Assembly (NCBI RefSeq): GCF_011761355.1
Contig: NZ_JAASRW010000001.1
Coordinates: forward strand, 558,001 to 622,000
Source: Paenibacillus lupini
Lineage (GTDB): Bacteria > Bacillota > Bacilli > Paenibacillales > Paenibacillaceae
DNA: 64,000 bases
Direction: 5' to 3'
Shown: positions 26,298-34,830 of the stretch, in pieces
How the letters are laid out: each line of letters begins with the position of its first letter
Position numbering within the stretch: position 1 is the stretch's first letter
Position numbers and translations under genes: made by a program
Notes under the pieces: model-generated
Told to the model about the DNA's origin: nothing
The model's input: the letters and a program-made list of their open reading frames with translations, nothing else
Databases searched by the model: none

Positions 26298-27380
26298 ATG
26301 AATTCCGAAAAGCTTACGATCCGGCAGATGACATTGTGGTTTATCTTATATCAGCTCGGCAGCGCATTTCTAGTTTTGCCTTCCAATCTCGCTTCTATTG
26401 CTAAACAGGATGCCTGGATTTCCTTATTGCTAGTTCTGGCTGTTCAAATGCTGATGATTATGGTCTATGCAGGAATTGTAAAGCACCTTTATGGAGTTCC
26501 GTTTGAGCAGTACATACAGACTCTGTTCGGCAAATTGTTCGGAAAGCTGTTTTTGCTGTTGTTTACTTTAATGTTTCCTTTCCTGATCATGAGCCTTTCC
26601 CTACGAGATCTGGGTGAATATATTACAACGGTCATTATGCCGGAAACTCCGATGGAAGCTATATTTGTCATGATGCTGGGAGCTGTGATTTATGTCGTAT
26701 ACTGCGGTGTTACAACAATTGGACGTGCGGCTGAAGTGTTGTTTTTCCTTGTAATGGCTCTGCTTGTTTTAGGCTACCTATCATTAATTCCGACCGCAAA
26801 GGTTTCTAATTTGCTACCGGTATTGGAATTTGGGTGGAAGCCAATTGTACATGCCTCATTAACGACCATCGCTTTTCCATATATCGAGAGTGTATTGTTC
26901 CTCTATTTTACCACTCAGCCGGACAAATGGAGGAACATTGTTATGAAGAGCTCGCTGTTTTCAGGCGTCTTATTTATGTATGTAACGCTGGTCGTAATTG
27001 CCGTTCTTAGTCAGGGCGTAGTATCAACCTTAACTTTTTCGAGTTATTTTGTCGTACGGACCATAAGCTTCAGCGATTTCTTCGAACGGTTTGAAGTTGC
27101 AGTGTCTGTCGTTTGGTTCATTGCGATTTTTTTTCGATTATCCTTGCTGATGTACGTAAGTGTAAGGGGGCTAGCTGCGGTATTCCAATTAGAGAATTAT
27201 CGCACGCTATTAATACCGCTGGGGTTAATAGCGTATGTAATTGCGGGAGTATTATGGCCAAACACGGCTGTATTACTTACAAGCTACCGTATTTGGCCGT
27301 ATTATACGATGATCTTTGGGATCATCTGTCCAATTCTGATTTGGACTGCGGGGCAGATCAAACGAAGTGCAGCCAGTTAA
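26298..27380 (+). CDS. Spore germinant receptor subunit B (GerB, APC-type permease)
   Basis: 360 residues, about ten hydrophobic segments, family Spore_permease (for example QMTLWFILYQLGSAFLVLPS at the start and a YIESVLFLYF element). GerB subunits contain the germinant-binding pocket. The start is uncertain: the ATG at 26286 abuts AAGGGAG with no spacer, the ATG at 26298 has a twelve-base spacer; I use the latter. Its stop codon interlocks with that of the convergent ParB-like gene (TTAA). Confidence 0.92.
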   Translation: MNSEKLTIRQMTLWFILYQLGSAFLVLPSNLASIAKQDAWISLLLVLAVQMLMIMVYAGIVKHLYGVPFEQYIQTLFGKLFGKLFLLLFTLMFPFLIMSLSLRDLGEYITTVIMPETPMEAIFVMMLGAVIYVVYCGVTTIGRAAEVLFFLVMALLVLGYLSLIPTAKVSNLLPVLEFGWKPIVHASLTTIAFPYIESVLFLYFTTQPDKWRNIVMKSSLFSGVLFMYVTLVVIAVLSQGVVSTLTFSSYFVVRTISFSDFFERFEVAVSVVWFIAIFFRLSLLMYVSVRGLAAVFQLENYRTLLIPLGLIAYVIAGVLWPNTAVLLTSYRIWPYYTMIFGIICPILIWTAGQIKRSAAS

Positions 27381-28411
27381 TTGGCTGCTGCGATGGACTT
27401 CAGCTTATCCCATTCTTCGGTATGGGAGCGCAATTGCTCTAATAGAGCGTCCATTCTGCGAATAAGCTCAGCTCTTTGCTCTGCATCCATCTCCTGTAAG
27501 GATAAAGCTGCTTCATCCGGCAAGGGAGAGAAAACAGGCAGGGCGGAAAGCAGCTGATTCAGTTTCGTATCCATGGCTGCGTAAGGATTTTCTGGTGTAG
27601 GAGCAGCTTCTACGGAGACAGCGAATGTCTCGGTTGGGATATCGAGTTTAGTAGCCTTTTCTGTTTTTGGTGGCTTTGGTTCCGCAGGTTTAGCTTTTTC
27701 AGCCTTATTACTCTGTTGGATGGACCAGGTTTCAAGCAATCCAGGACCAGATTTGTATAACAGCTTGTCCTTGGTAGAAGCCGAAATATCTTTGTCCTTG
27801 AAAAGCTTAGCGATCTTCTTCACATCACTTGGCGGCATTTCATCTTTGGCCATAATAAGCGCCAGCGGATCACGATGCTCCATCGGCAAGTCCTTAAGCG
27901 GCAGTAATTGATCTTCGGTCAAACGATCCTTGCGAATCTCGGTACCGCCAATAATAAGCTTGCGAACGGCATTGCTGAATTTCAGAAGCTCACATTTATT
28001 TTTTATGTAGGATTCCGGTTTGCCGAATTTACTTGCCAGAAATTTGACCGAGCGGTTAAACTTCGGATCTGTCATCAGCTTATTAAAGGCTTCAGCTTCC
28101 TCAATTGGAGAAAAGCCTTGCCGAGTGAGATTTTCTGCGATTTGCTCCATATAAATATCCTGCTCATCGGTCATGCTCGTCACAATGCAAGGAATAGCTG
28201 GCAGGTCAAGGCGTTTGCATGCTTTATATCGACGGTTGCCATAAATGATCTTATAACGTCCGCCTTCAATGGTTCTTACTTTGATGGGAGAGAGAAGACC
28301 GATTTCTTCAATATTGCGCATCAGCTCTACAAGTGCTTCCTCGTCGAACTGATAACGCGGCTGGTCCGTATCCTCGTCAATCATGGCTAGGGGAATTTGT
28401 ACAATGTCCAT
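27377..28411 (-). CDS. Orphan ParB/Spo0J-like protein
   Basis: 344 residues. The N-terminal ParB/sulfiredoxin-like domain has QIPLAMIDEDTDQPR, the nucleotide-binding motif GNRRYKA (usually GERRxRA), and AENLTRQGFSPIEEAEAF, followed by a KorB-like helical part (about 120-220). The rest is a Pro/Lys-rich linker and a helical C-terminus with NLLEQL-type repeats that may dimerise. There is no ParA gene beside it and no parS-like palindrome noticed nearby. It is probably a chromosomal ParB-like paralogue with regulatory or plasmid-derived origin. Start codon ATG at 28411, preceded by GGAGAC. Confidence 0.88.
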   Translation of the reverse strand: MDIVQIPLAMIDEDTDQPRYQFDEEALVELMRNIEEIGLLSPIKVRTIEGGRYKIIYGNRRYKACKRLDLPAIPCIVTSMTDEQDIYMEQIAENLTRQGFSPIEEAEAFNKLMTDPKFNRSVKFLASKFGKPESYIKNKCELLKFSNAVRKLIIGGTEIRKDRLTEDQLLPLKDLPMEHRDPLALIMAKDEMPPSDVKKIAKLFKDKDISASTKDKLLYKSGPGLLETWSIQQSNKAEKAKPAEPKPPKTEKATKLDIPTETFAVSVEAAPTPENPYAAMDTKLNQLLSALPVFSPLPDEAALSLQEMDAEQRAELIRRMDALLEQLRSHTEEWDKLKSIAAAN

Positions 28412-28513
28412 AACTTGTCTCCTATTCTTCTGTTCTATCTTTCTATTATACCGTAAACATTGCTCCTGTTGCTTTAAAGCTTTAAACTGTACATTGAAGG
28501 GAGCGATGTTCAG

Positions 28514-29524
28514 ATGAAAGTATTGTTTATCGGAGGTACTGGCTTAATCAGCCAGGCGGTATCGAAGCTTGCTGCTGAGAAAGGTATTAAGCTCTATTTG
28601 TTTAACCGTGGTAATCGGGATGGCTTAGTCCCGGAAGGCGCAGAGATTATCGTAGGAGATATCCGTGATAAGGAATCTGCTGCAGCTGCACTAGATGGAT
28701 ATGAGTTCGATGTTGTTGTCGACTGGATCGCTTTCACACCGGAACATGTACAGACTGATATTGAACTATTCCGGGGACGTACGAAGCAATATATCTTTAT
28801 CAGTTCTGCATCTGCCTACCAGAAGCCGCTGAAGCATTATATCATAACCGAGGAAGGTACGCCGCTTGAAAATCCATACTGGCAATATTCACGAGATAAA
28901 ATCGCTTGTGAAGAGCTGCTGATGAAAGAGTATGCGAATGCCGGCTTCCCGGCAACCATTGTCCGCCCTTCGTTTACATACGGCGATACAATGATCCCTG
29001 CCTCGCTGAACAGCTGGCCTCATCCATGGTCACTTGTTGCGCGTATGCGTAAAGGGCTGCCAATTATCGTTCATGGAGACGGCCAATCGTTATGGACAAT
29101 GACGCATAACAGTGATTTTGCAAAAGGTTTTGTAGGCCTGCTTGGCCAGCAGTCTGCGATAGGTGAAGCTTATCATATTACATCAGATGAAGTACTTACT
29201 TGGGACCAGATCTATGATGCGATTGGTGCTGCTGCAGGCGTAAAGCCTAATCTTGTACATATTTCTTCCGAATTCCTAATCTCTTATGATTCGGAGCTTG
29301 TTGGAGGATTATTGGGTGACAAAGCCGTAAGCGCTGTGTTCGACAACAGCAAGATCAAGCAGCTTGTACCAGAGTTTATGGCTACTTTACCTTTTGCAGA
29401 AGGCATCAAGCGGACGATTGAATGGTTCGAAGCACACCCGGAGCGTTGTACGGAAGATGAAGAGTGGAATAAGCAAATGGACAAAATCATTGCTGCGCAC
29501 TCATCCGGTTTTAAGAAAGGTTAG
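28514..29524 (+). CDS. NAD-dependent epimerase/dehydratase (extended SDR)
   Basis: 336 residues with a Rossmann fold: GGTGLIS at residues 7-13, then NRGNRD, and the YxxxK pair in YSRDKIAC near 133-137. The substrate side includes GDGQSLWTMTHNSDFAKG, typical of the atypical SDRs related to CSP41-like/NAD-binding isoflavone-reductase-like families. The product is not identifiable. AAGGGAG precedes the ATG. Divergent from the ParB-like gene, with its own terminator. Confidence 0.87.
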   Translation: MKVLFIGGTGLISQAVSKLAAEKGIKLYLFNRGNRDGLVPEGAEIIVGDIRDKESAAAALDGYEFDVVVDWIAFTPEHVQTDIELFRGRTKQYIFISSASAYQKPLKHYIITEEGTPLENPYWQYSRDKIACEELLMKEYANAGFPATIVRPSFTYGDTMIPASLNSWPHPWSLVARMRKGLPIIVHGDGQSLWTMTHNSDFAKGFVGLLGQQSAIGEAYHITSDEVLTWDQIYDAIGAAAGVKPNLVHISSEFLISYDSELVGGLLGDKAVSAVFDNSKIKQLVPEFMATLPFAEGIKRTIEWFEAHPERCTEDEEWNKQMDKIIAAHSSGFKKG

Positions 29525-29541
29525 TTAATTATAAATAGAGG

Positions 29542-29576
29542 CCGTACGGGGATTAATCTCGTACGGTTTTATTTTT
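29542..29576 (+). terminator. Rho-independent terminator
   Basis: CCGTACG pairs with CGTACGG around GGGATTAATCT (itself partly paired), followed by TTTTATTTTT. Confidence 0.88.
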
Positions 29577-29659
29577 GTTTGCACGATTAGGCATTGACCG
29601 TGTCCGATAGACTTCTGCCCCATATTTTAATAATAGTAGGGGAAGAGGGGGGAACACCT

Positions 29660-31054
29660 TTGTATAATGAAGCCCTTGTTGAAGTCACTAGTAACAGCAA
29701 GCAAGGCATGAATCAAGTGGCCATAAGTCGAAGTCTTATGAATAAATGGGGATTAATGGCCTCTACAACGATAAAAGTGAATATCGGGCATCTTGCGATA
29801 CAAGCGAACGTGATCCCGATTAATAGTAATACACCAAAAATCGTGTTATCCAAGGCGCATAACGCTAAGCTTTCCATTCCGAAACCATGCAAGCTATATG
29901 CTTACTATAATCAAAAATCTATTCGGCTCGGGCCGGTCGTTGGCGTAGTTGTGAGTAGCCCGAAATTTGAAGAGGTCAGCACTCATTTTCTGCAGTCCCA
30001 TACAACAGGACGACCAATGCTGCTCTATAAATTCAGGCCGCAGGATATTAATTGGAGGAGTCGGAAGGTTAACGGAAGCTTCCTGCAGCGGTCTGGTAAA
30101 GGGATGCGGTGGCATAAGGCAACCGCTCCATTCCCGAACGTCATCTACAACCAAATTATTTCTAGAAAATTCTATAGTACGCCGTTGTATAAACGGTTCT
30201 TCGAGCGTGTCTACCATACGCGCAGTACCATCTTCAATCATAAAAACTTCAATAAAAGCGACATGTATACGTTTATATCAAATGATCCAGAGTTGAAAGC
30301 TCATTTGCCGCTCATGCATATCTCTCCGTCCATTCATCAAATCGAGGAACTATTAAAAAACTCAACCTCCGTCTTCCTCAAACCACTTAAAGGAAGTGGT
30401 GGCCAGGGCATCTATAAAATCAGCCGAAGATCAAGCTCACGTCAATACTATTGCGAAGCCATATTTGGTACGACGAAGGTCAGTAAGCCATATTCCTCCC
30501 TGACGCAATTGATTCGCAATCATATTCCGAAGCTGTCGTCCTACTTGGTCCAACAAGGTGTGGAGCTGAAGCGTTACGGAGAAGATTTCTTTGATTTGCG
30601 CGTCCAGCTTAATAAGAATGGCAAGAACGAATGGGTGGTTGCAGCCATCGGGGCTAATATCAATCATCCCAGCAAAATTACGACTCATGGCGGCTGGATT
30701 AAGACAGGGCCTTATGTATTAAATGAAGTATTCAGGCAGAGAGCAGGCGTTATCGAGGATAAAATAAAAAAGGTATCGAAACGAATCGGGTATGTGCTGG
30801 AAAAAGGGTATGGACATGAGCTTGGTGATCTAGGCATTGATCTTGGCGTTGATCAGGATGGACGTGTATGGATATTCGAAGCGAACAGCGCTCCGGGCCG
30901 ACACATATTTAAACATGAGCTTCTTAAGCCGCTTCATCGGAAGTCCGATCACCTTATGATGGACTATTGCCAGTATCTGTTCAGGAAGCAGAACGATAAG
31001 TTCTTTCCAAGCATGCGTAGTACACGCGTGGCAAAACTTAGGAAGCTGAAATGA
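29660..31054 (+). CDS. YheC/YheD-type ATP-grasp protein, spore coat associated
   Basis: 464 residues from a TTG at 29660, chosen because AGGGGGG lies about seven bases upstream. The N-domain reads like the double-psi-barrel of YheC/D proteins; the second half is an ATP-grasp fold with KPLKGSGGQGIYKI (Gly-rich lid) and the metal-site pattern IDLGVDQDGRVWIFEANSAPGRH. YheC and YheD belong to the spore coat of B. subtilis; the chemical reaction is not known. The gene is free-standing with a strong terminator. Confidence 0.85.
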   Translation: MYNEALVEVTSNSKQGMNQVAISRSLMNKWGLMASTTIKVNIGHLAIQANVIPINSNTPKIVLSKAHNAKLSIPKPCKLYAYYNQKSIRLGPVVGVVVSSPKFEEVSTHFLQSHTTGRPMLLYKFRPQDINWRSRKVNGSFLQRSGKGMRWHKATAPFPNVIYNQIISRKFYSTPLYKRFFERVYHTRSTIFNHKNFNKSDMYTFISNDPELKAHLPLMHISPSIHQIEELLKNSTSVFLKPLKGSGGQGIYKISRRSSSRQYYCEAIFGTTKVSKPYSSLTQLIRNHIPKLSSYLVQQGVELKRYGEDFFDLRVQLNKNGKNEWVVAAIGANINHPSKITTHGGWIKTGPYVLNEVFRQRAGVIEDKIKKVSKRIGYVLEKGYGHELGDLGIDLGVDQDGRVWIFEANSAPGRHIFKHELLKPLHRKSDHLMMDYCQYLFRKQNDKFFPSMRSTRVAKLRKLK

Positions 31055-31069
31055 ATAAGGGGAATATAG

Positions 31070-31108
31070 AAAATAGCGGTGCAGGAAAAACTCCTGCACC
31101 GCTATTTT
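31070..31108. terminator. Strong bidirectional hairpin terminator
   Basis: A 17-bp perfect stem (AAAATAGCGGTGCAGGA and its complement) with a five-base loop, flanked by A-run and T-run. Confidence 0.9.
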
Positions 31109-31193
31109 ATGATTTGATCTCTTTTTAATTTTCTTAAAGTATTGAAGCAGAAATCTGCGAAATTCCCATTTTTTTATATATTTCTATTGATTA

Positions 31194-31343
31194 GGTTAAT
31201 GGCAAACGGAGCATTTTGAATGATTCTGGAGAAGCGCCAGCGCTCGCTTTTGCTCGGGGAATCCAACCTTACTTCTAATTCATAGGAATCCCCGAGCAAT
31301 GGCGATCGGAAGAACATTCAAATGCGCAGCTTGATGATTAACC
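31194..31343. repeat. ~150-bp palindromic repeat element, copy B
   Basis: Starts GGTTAAT and ends ATTAACC, a perfect 7-bp terminal inverted repeat. The arms pair over about 60 bases (GCTCGGGGAATCC with GGAATCCCCGAGC around a 20-base loop; TTGAATG with CATTCAA). Its arms match copy A at 11673-11821, including TTTTGCTCG, AATGGCGATCG and AGAACATTC, while the loop differs. Its right end contains the last Gly codon and stop codon of the isomerase gene at 31338. It fills the 31109-31337 gap between convergent genes. Confidence 0.93.
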
Positions 31344-32165
31344 ATAAGATGCCGCGATTCGTTTCACTCGTTCAAGGCCTTCCCACATATCGCCTGGGCC
31401 ATCGTAGATCAGGACGAAAGCGCCGTTAAATCCGGCTGCAGAGACAGCGTCCAGACATTTGCGGAGCTCCGTTTCATCCGGAATACCGTTCTCATCATAT
31501 TGAGGCTTCACATGAATGGATACGCTTAAAGGTGTTGTGAGTGCAAGCTCCTCATATTTATGAGCGCCATGGAAGTTTCCGAAGTCCGTAATGGTCGAGG
31601 CATGTTCACCCCAGGCATCAAACAACTTTTTGCAGCTCGCTCCGGTTGAAGTCAGTGACTTGAAATTTTCTGTTACAACCTTAACTCCAACTGTTCGTCC
31701 ATAAGCAGACAGCTCTGACAGTCTTGAGGCGGAAGCCAAGATTGCCTCTTCATCCGTCGGCAATGCCTCACCAGCTACTACTCGGATTTGTTTGGCACCG
31801 CAAAGGGAAGCGATATCGATCCATTCTCGAATTAGCGACAGATCGGCGGTTACACGGCGATCATTTGATGAAGTGATATCGCCATAATCAAGCAGCAGGG
31901 TGTCGAAGGACAAGCCAGCTGATTCGAAAGCTTGTTTGACGTCCGCCAAGTATGCCGGTTCCGTTGAAGGGAAGTGGAAGTGGCATACTTCAACGGCCTG
32001 ATAACCACGTCTGGCCGCTTCTGCTGGGAGTTCAAGCAGCGTGTGAATCAATGGCTGTTCCTGAACAGAAGTGTTGTGCTCGCCCGTTTCTTCATTCCAA
32101 ATCGTCCAGCGAAGTGGACCTAAATTCCGGTGAAGGCTCCAAGTACTTAATGATAAATAAGACAT
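31338..32165 (-). CDS. Sugar phosphate isomerase/epimerase-like TIM barrel (AP endonuclease 2 family)
   Basis: 275 residues. The pattern is that of xylose-isomerase-like TIM barrels: GYQAVEVCHFHFPS near the start, LLLDYGDI, VTENFKSL with the metal Glu, DFGNFHG (metal Asp/His), and IHVKPQYDENG. The start is the ATG at 32165, with AAGGTGGGA upstream on the minus strand; longer reading to 32201 is rejected. The last codon and stop lie inside repeat copy B, so the natural C-terminus may have been reset by the element. Divergent from a DHA2 exporter. Substrate unknown. Confidence 0.87.
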   Translation of the reverse strand: MSYLSLSTWSLHRNLGPLRWTIWNEETGEHNTSVQEQPLIHTLLELPAEAARRGYQAVEVCHFHFPSTEPAYLADVKQAFESAGLSFDTLLLDYGDITSSNDRRVTADLSLIREWIDIASLCGAKQIRVVAGEALPTDEEAILASASRLSELSAYGRTVGVKVVTENFKSLTSTGASCKKLFDAWGEHASTITDFGNFHGAHKYEELALTTPLSVSIHVKPQYDENGIPDETELRKCLDAVSAAGFNGAFVLIYDGPGDMWEGLERVKRIAASYG

Positions 32166-32242
32166 ATGTAATCCCACCTTATCCAAAGATCTCCTTGCCA
32201 TTATACACCAGAAGACTTACAAAACCTTTAAACATTTTTAGA

Positions 32243-32296
32243 TTGATTAATACTCAAATTTGAGTATAATAGGCGAAGGGTATTCAAATTTGAGTA
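32243..32296 (+). promoter_or_regulatory. Promoter with two PadR-type operators upstream of the DHA2 exporter
   Basis: A SigA-type promoter TTGATT (32243-32248), 16-bp spacer, TATAAT (32265-32270). A perfect palindrome TACTCAAATTTGAGTA (32251-32266) fills the spacer and touches the -10. A second, one-mismatch copy TATTCAAATTTGAGTA lies at 32281-32296, exactly 30 bp further, that is on the same helix face. A PadR-family regulator gene follows the exporter, so it is the likely binder and repressor. Confidence 0.85.
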
Positions 32297-32326
32297 CAGC
32301 CAATTGATAAAAGAAGGGAAGTTCTT

Positions 32327-33895
32327 ATGGACGCGAAAAAAAGTAGTGTCAAATTAGTTATCGCGGGCTTGCTGCTTGGTCTGTTCATGTCGGCATTAGA
32401 TCAGACGATCGTTTCGACCGCTATGACTAAGATTATTGAGAAGCTTGGCGGGATGGATAAATTCGTATGGGTTTATTCCGCTTATATGATCGCGATGGTG
32501 GTGGCAACACCAATCTTCGGTAAACTATCCGATATGTATGGACGCAAACGTTTCTTCATCTCAGGTTTAATTTTCTTCCTCCTTGGTTCAATCCTGTGTG
32601 GTACAGCTACTGATATGAATCAGCTCATTATTTACCGTGCGATCCAAGGTATCGGCGGTGGTGCTATTATGCCAATCGTATTTACGATTATCTTCGATCT
32701 GTTCCCAGCGGAGAAACGTGGCAAAATGATGGGTCTGTTTGGTGCCGTATTTGGTATTTCCAGCGTATTTGGCCCAATTATGGGCGGTGCCATCACGGAT
32801 AATATCAGCTGGCGCTGGATTTTCTACATTAATGTACCGATCGGCATCTTGTCGCTGATCTTCATTATGAGAGGTTATCAGGAATCGAAAAATCACCGGA
32901 AGCAAGTCATTGACTGGGCTGGTGCTATTCTTCTGATGGCTGCCGTTCTGCTTCTGATGTTTGGCCTTGAGCTTGGTGGTACAGATGGATGGGCTTGGGA
33001 TTCAGCGAAAACGATCTCGCTGCTTGCCGGAGCAGCTATTCTTGCAGTTGTGTTCCTCTTTGTTGAGAAAGCAGCCAAAGATCCGATTATTCCGCTTCAC
33101 TTATTCAAGAAACAGCTGTTCACAAGCAGTATGATGATAAGCATGCTTTATGGCGGCATTATGCTTGCCGTTGCTACTTATATTCCACTGTTCATGCAAG
33201 GCGTATTCCATTTGTCCGCGACGAGCACAAGTACGGTCCTTACGCCGATGATGCTTGGTGTTGTAGTCAGCGCACAGGTTGGCGGCCGGATTGCAAATAA
33301 ATTCCGGTTCCGTGATGTGATGATCGTATCGTCCATTATCCTTATGGTAGGAACCTACTTACTTGGCTATGTAATGGATACATCGTCCAGCCGCGGTTTG
33401 ATTACCGTGTTTATGGTCATTGTTGGTCTCGGAATTGGTGTATCCTTCTCCTTGCTCAATATCTCGACGTTGAATTCCGTTCCACCGCAATATAAAGGAT
33501 CGGCGTCTTCGCTTATTACCTTCTTCCGTACCATTGGTTCTGCCCTGGGAATTACCGTATTTGGTACCATGCAGAAGTCGCATTTCCAAAACTCGCTGCA
33601 GGATGTACCAAACATGAATCCTGATATGGCTGCTCAAATTAAAGGCGGTCAGGCATTGCTTGATCCAACCGTACAAGCGAAAATGGGTCTGCCAGCAGAT
33701 TTTATCAACGTATTGATCGGCAATTTGTCCGATTCTATCCTGTTTATTTTCCAATGGAACGTCTTGCTGCCAATTTTGGCTTTCGTATTCGCGATTCTTA
33801 TGGGCCGTTCGCGTCTCGAATTATCGGCATCACCAAAAGCAGCACCTTCCGGTGATGAGGCTGGCAAGCCGAAACCATCCTATTCAGGGAGATAA
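32327..33895 (+). CDS. DHA2-family (14-TM) drug/proton antiporter controlled by PadR
   Basis: 522 residues, fourteen hydrophobic segments; [12 protein letters not shown] in helix 1, motif [14 protein letters not shown] and the [11 protein letters not shown] motif C. The C-terminal tail is Pro/Ser/Lys-rich. It belongs to the same family as the exporter at 20501. GAAGGGAAG lies before the ATG. It is co-transcribed with the PadR gene three bases downstream and sits behind a promoter with paired palindromes; export of a toxic compound that also relieves PadR is the likely logic. Confidence 0.93.
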   Translation: MDAKKSSVKLVIAGLLLGLFMSALDQTIVSTAMTKIIEKLGGMDKFVWVYSAYMIAMVVATPIFGKLSDMYGRKRFFISGLIFFLLGSILCGTATDMNQLIIYRAIQGIGGGAIMPIVFTIIFDLFPAEKRGKMMGLFGAVFGISSVFGPIMGGAITDNISWRWIFYINVPIGILSLIFIMRGYQESKNHRKQVIDWAGAILLMAAVLLLMFGLELGGTDGWAWDSAKTISLLAGAAILAVVFLFVEKAAKDPIIPLHLFKKQLFTSSMMISMLYGGIMLAVATYIPLFMQGVFHLSATSTSTVLTPMMLGVVVSAQVGGRIANKFRFRDVMIVSSIILMVGTYLLGYVMDTSSSRGLITVFMVIVGLGIGVSFSLLNISTLNSVPPQYKGSASSLITFFRTIGSALGITVFGTMQKSHFQNSLQDVPNMNPDMAAQIKGGQALLDPTVQAKMGLPADFINVLIGNLSDSILFIFQWNVLLPILAFVFAILMGRSRLELSASPKAAPSGDEAGKPKPSYSGR

Positions 33896-33898
33896 GGG

Positions 33899-34519
33899 AT
33901 GATGTCAATGAAGCTGTTAATTCTTGGGCTTCTGATGGAAAAAGACAGACATCCCTACGATATCAGACAAACCATCAAGCAGCGGAACTGGAATGAAAGC
34001 TTCAGGCTGCGGGATGGCTCCTTGTATTATGCAGTTGATCAACTGCGTGATAAGCAATTGATTGAAGCGGCGGAGATCGTAACGGTGCCGGGTGACAATC
34101 GCCCGGATAAGACGATTTACCGCATTACGGAGAAAGGGAGAGCTGCCTTCCATAAGCTGCTGTACGATCAGTTCAGCGAGGTATCTTATCCTCAGCATCC
34201 GGTATTTTTATCCTTGCCTTTCGTGCGTCATGGAGAGCAAGAGCAAGTTGTAGAGCTGTTGGTTAAGCAGCTGGACGCTTGCGAGAACCGCATTAAACGA
34301 ATGGAAGCCGTCCTTGCTTTCAAAGGCGATATCCTTCCAAGAGGATCGGTTATGATGATCCGCGGGATCATGAAGTTTGGTGAGGCGGAGAAGGAATGGC
34401 TCCTTGAATTAATCGAGGAAGCAAGGAGCGGTCAACTACTGCAAGGTACAACATGGACTCCGGAGCAGATCGAGGAGTATCTTCGAACCCACAGCAAACC
34501 GCACAAGTCGGAAGAATAA
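33899..34519 (+). CDS. PadR-family transcriptional regulator
   Basis: 206 residues: N-terminal winged helix (LLILGLLMEKDRHPYDIRQTI, LRDGSLYYAVDQLRDKQLI) and a C-terminal helical dimerisation part typical of the longer PadR group (VirR-like). It follows the exporter gene by three bases. Start ATG at 33899, 33902 or 33908 cannot be separated. It probably binds the two TCAAATTTGA palindromes at 32251 and 32281 and represses its own operon. Confidence 0.92.
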   Translation: MMSMKLLILGLLMEKDRHPYDIRQTIKQRNWNESFRLRDGSLYYAVDQLRDKQLIEAAEIVTVPGDNRPDKTIYRITEKGRAAFHKLLYDQFSEVSYPQHPVFLSLPFVRHGEQEQVVELLVKQLDACENRIKRMEAVLAFKGDILPRGSVMMIRGIMKFGEAEKEWLLELIEEARSGQLLQGTTWTPEQIEEYLRTHSKPHKSEE

Positions 34520-34535
34520 TACAATTAAGGCTAGT

Positions 34536-34566
34536 GAACCGCACAGTTGTGCGGTTCTTTTGTTTT
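34536..34566 (+). terminator. Rho-independent terminator of the exporter/PadR operon
   Basis: GAACCGCACA pairs with TGTGCGGTTC around a one- or two-base loop and runs into TTTTG TTTTT. Confidence 0.9.
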
Positions 34567-34830
34567 TCTTTTGTTTTTATTTACCTTATTTGCTCGTATA
34601 GGGTCATATTGGCGTAGCTTTTTCGGGTAAGTTACTGATCAAACGATTAGAATGGACGGCATTTGTCGATAATCCTCTTTTTCAGCCAAAATCCAACTCT
34701 TTTGTCCGACAAAGAAACAAGAAACCCGCACAGGATATTTGACACGTTTTTCAATTCCTCCTATGTACAATCTAACCTATACCGAAACACAGGTATGTCT
34801 GATTTACAAAACGATGGAAGAGGTGTAACG
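34567..34830. other. Gene-free region upstream of the SH3b-glucosaminidase gene
   Basis: About 265 bp (311 bp with the terminator). It contains TTGACA at 34739-34744 and a weak -10 TATGTA at 34762-34767 (17-bp spacer). No tRNA-like or riboswitch fold is recognisable; in particular the cyclic-di-AMP (ydaO) core sequences that often precede cell-wall hydrolase genes are not seen. Confidence 0.5.

Noticed and set aside
34567..34830. Possible cyclic-di-AMP riboswitch before the glucosaminidase gene
   Set aside because: The core motifs are not present; only a weak promoter is visible.
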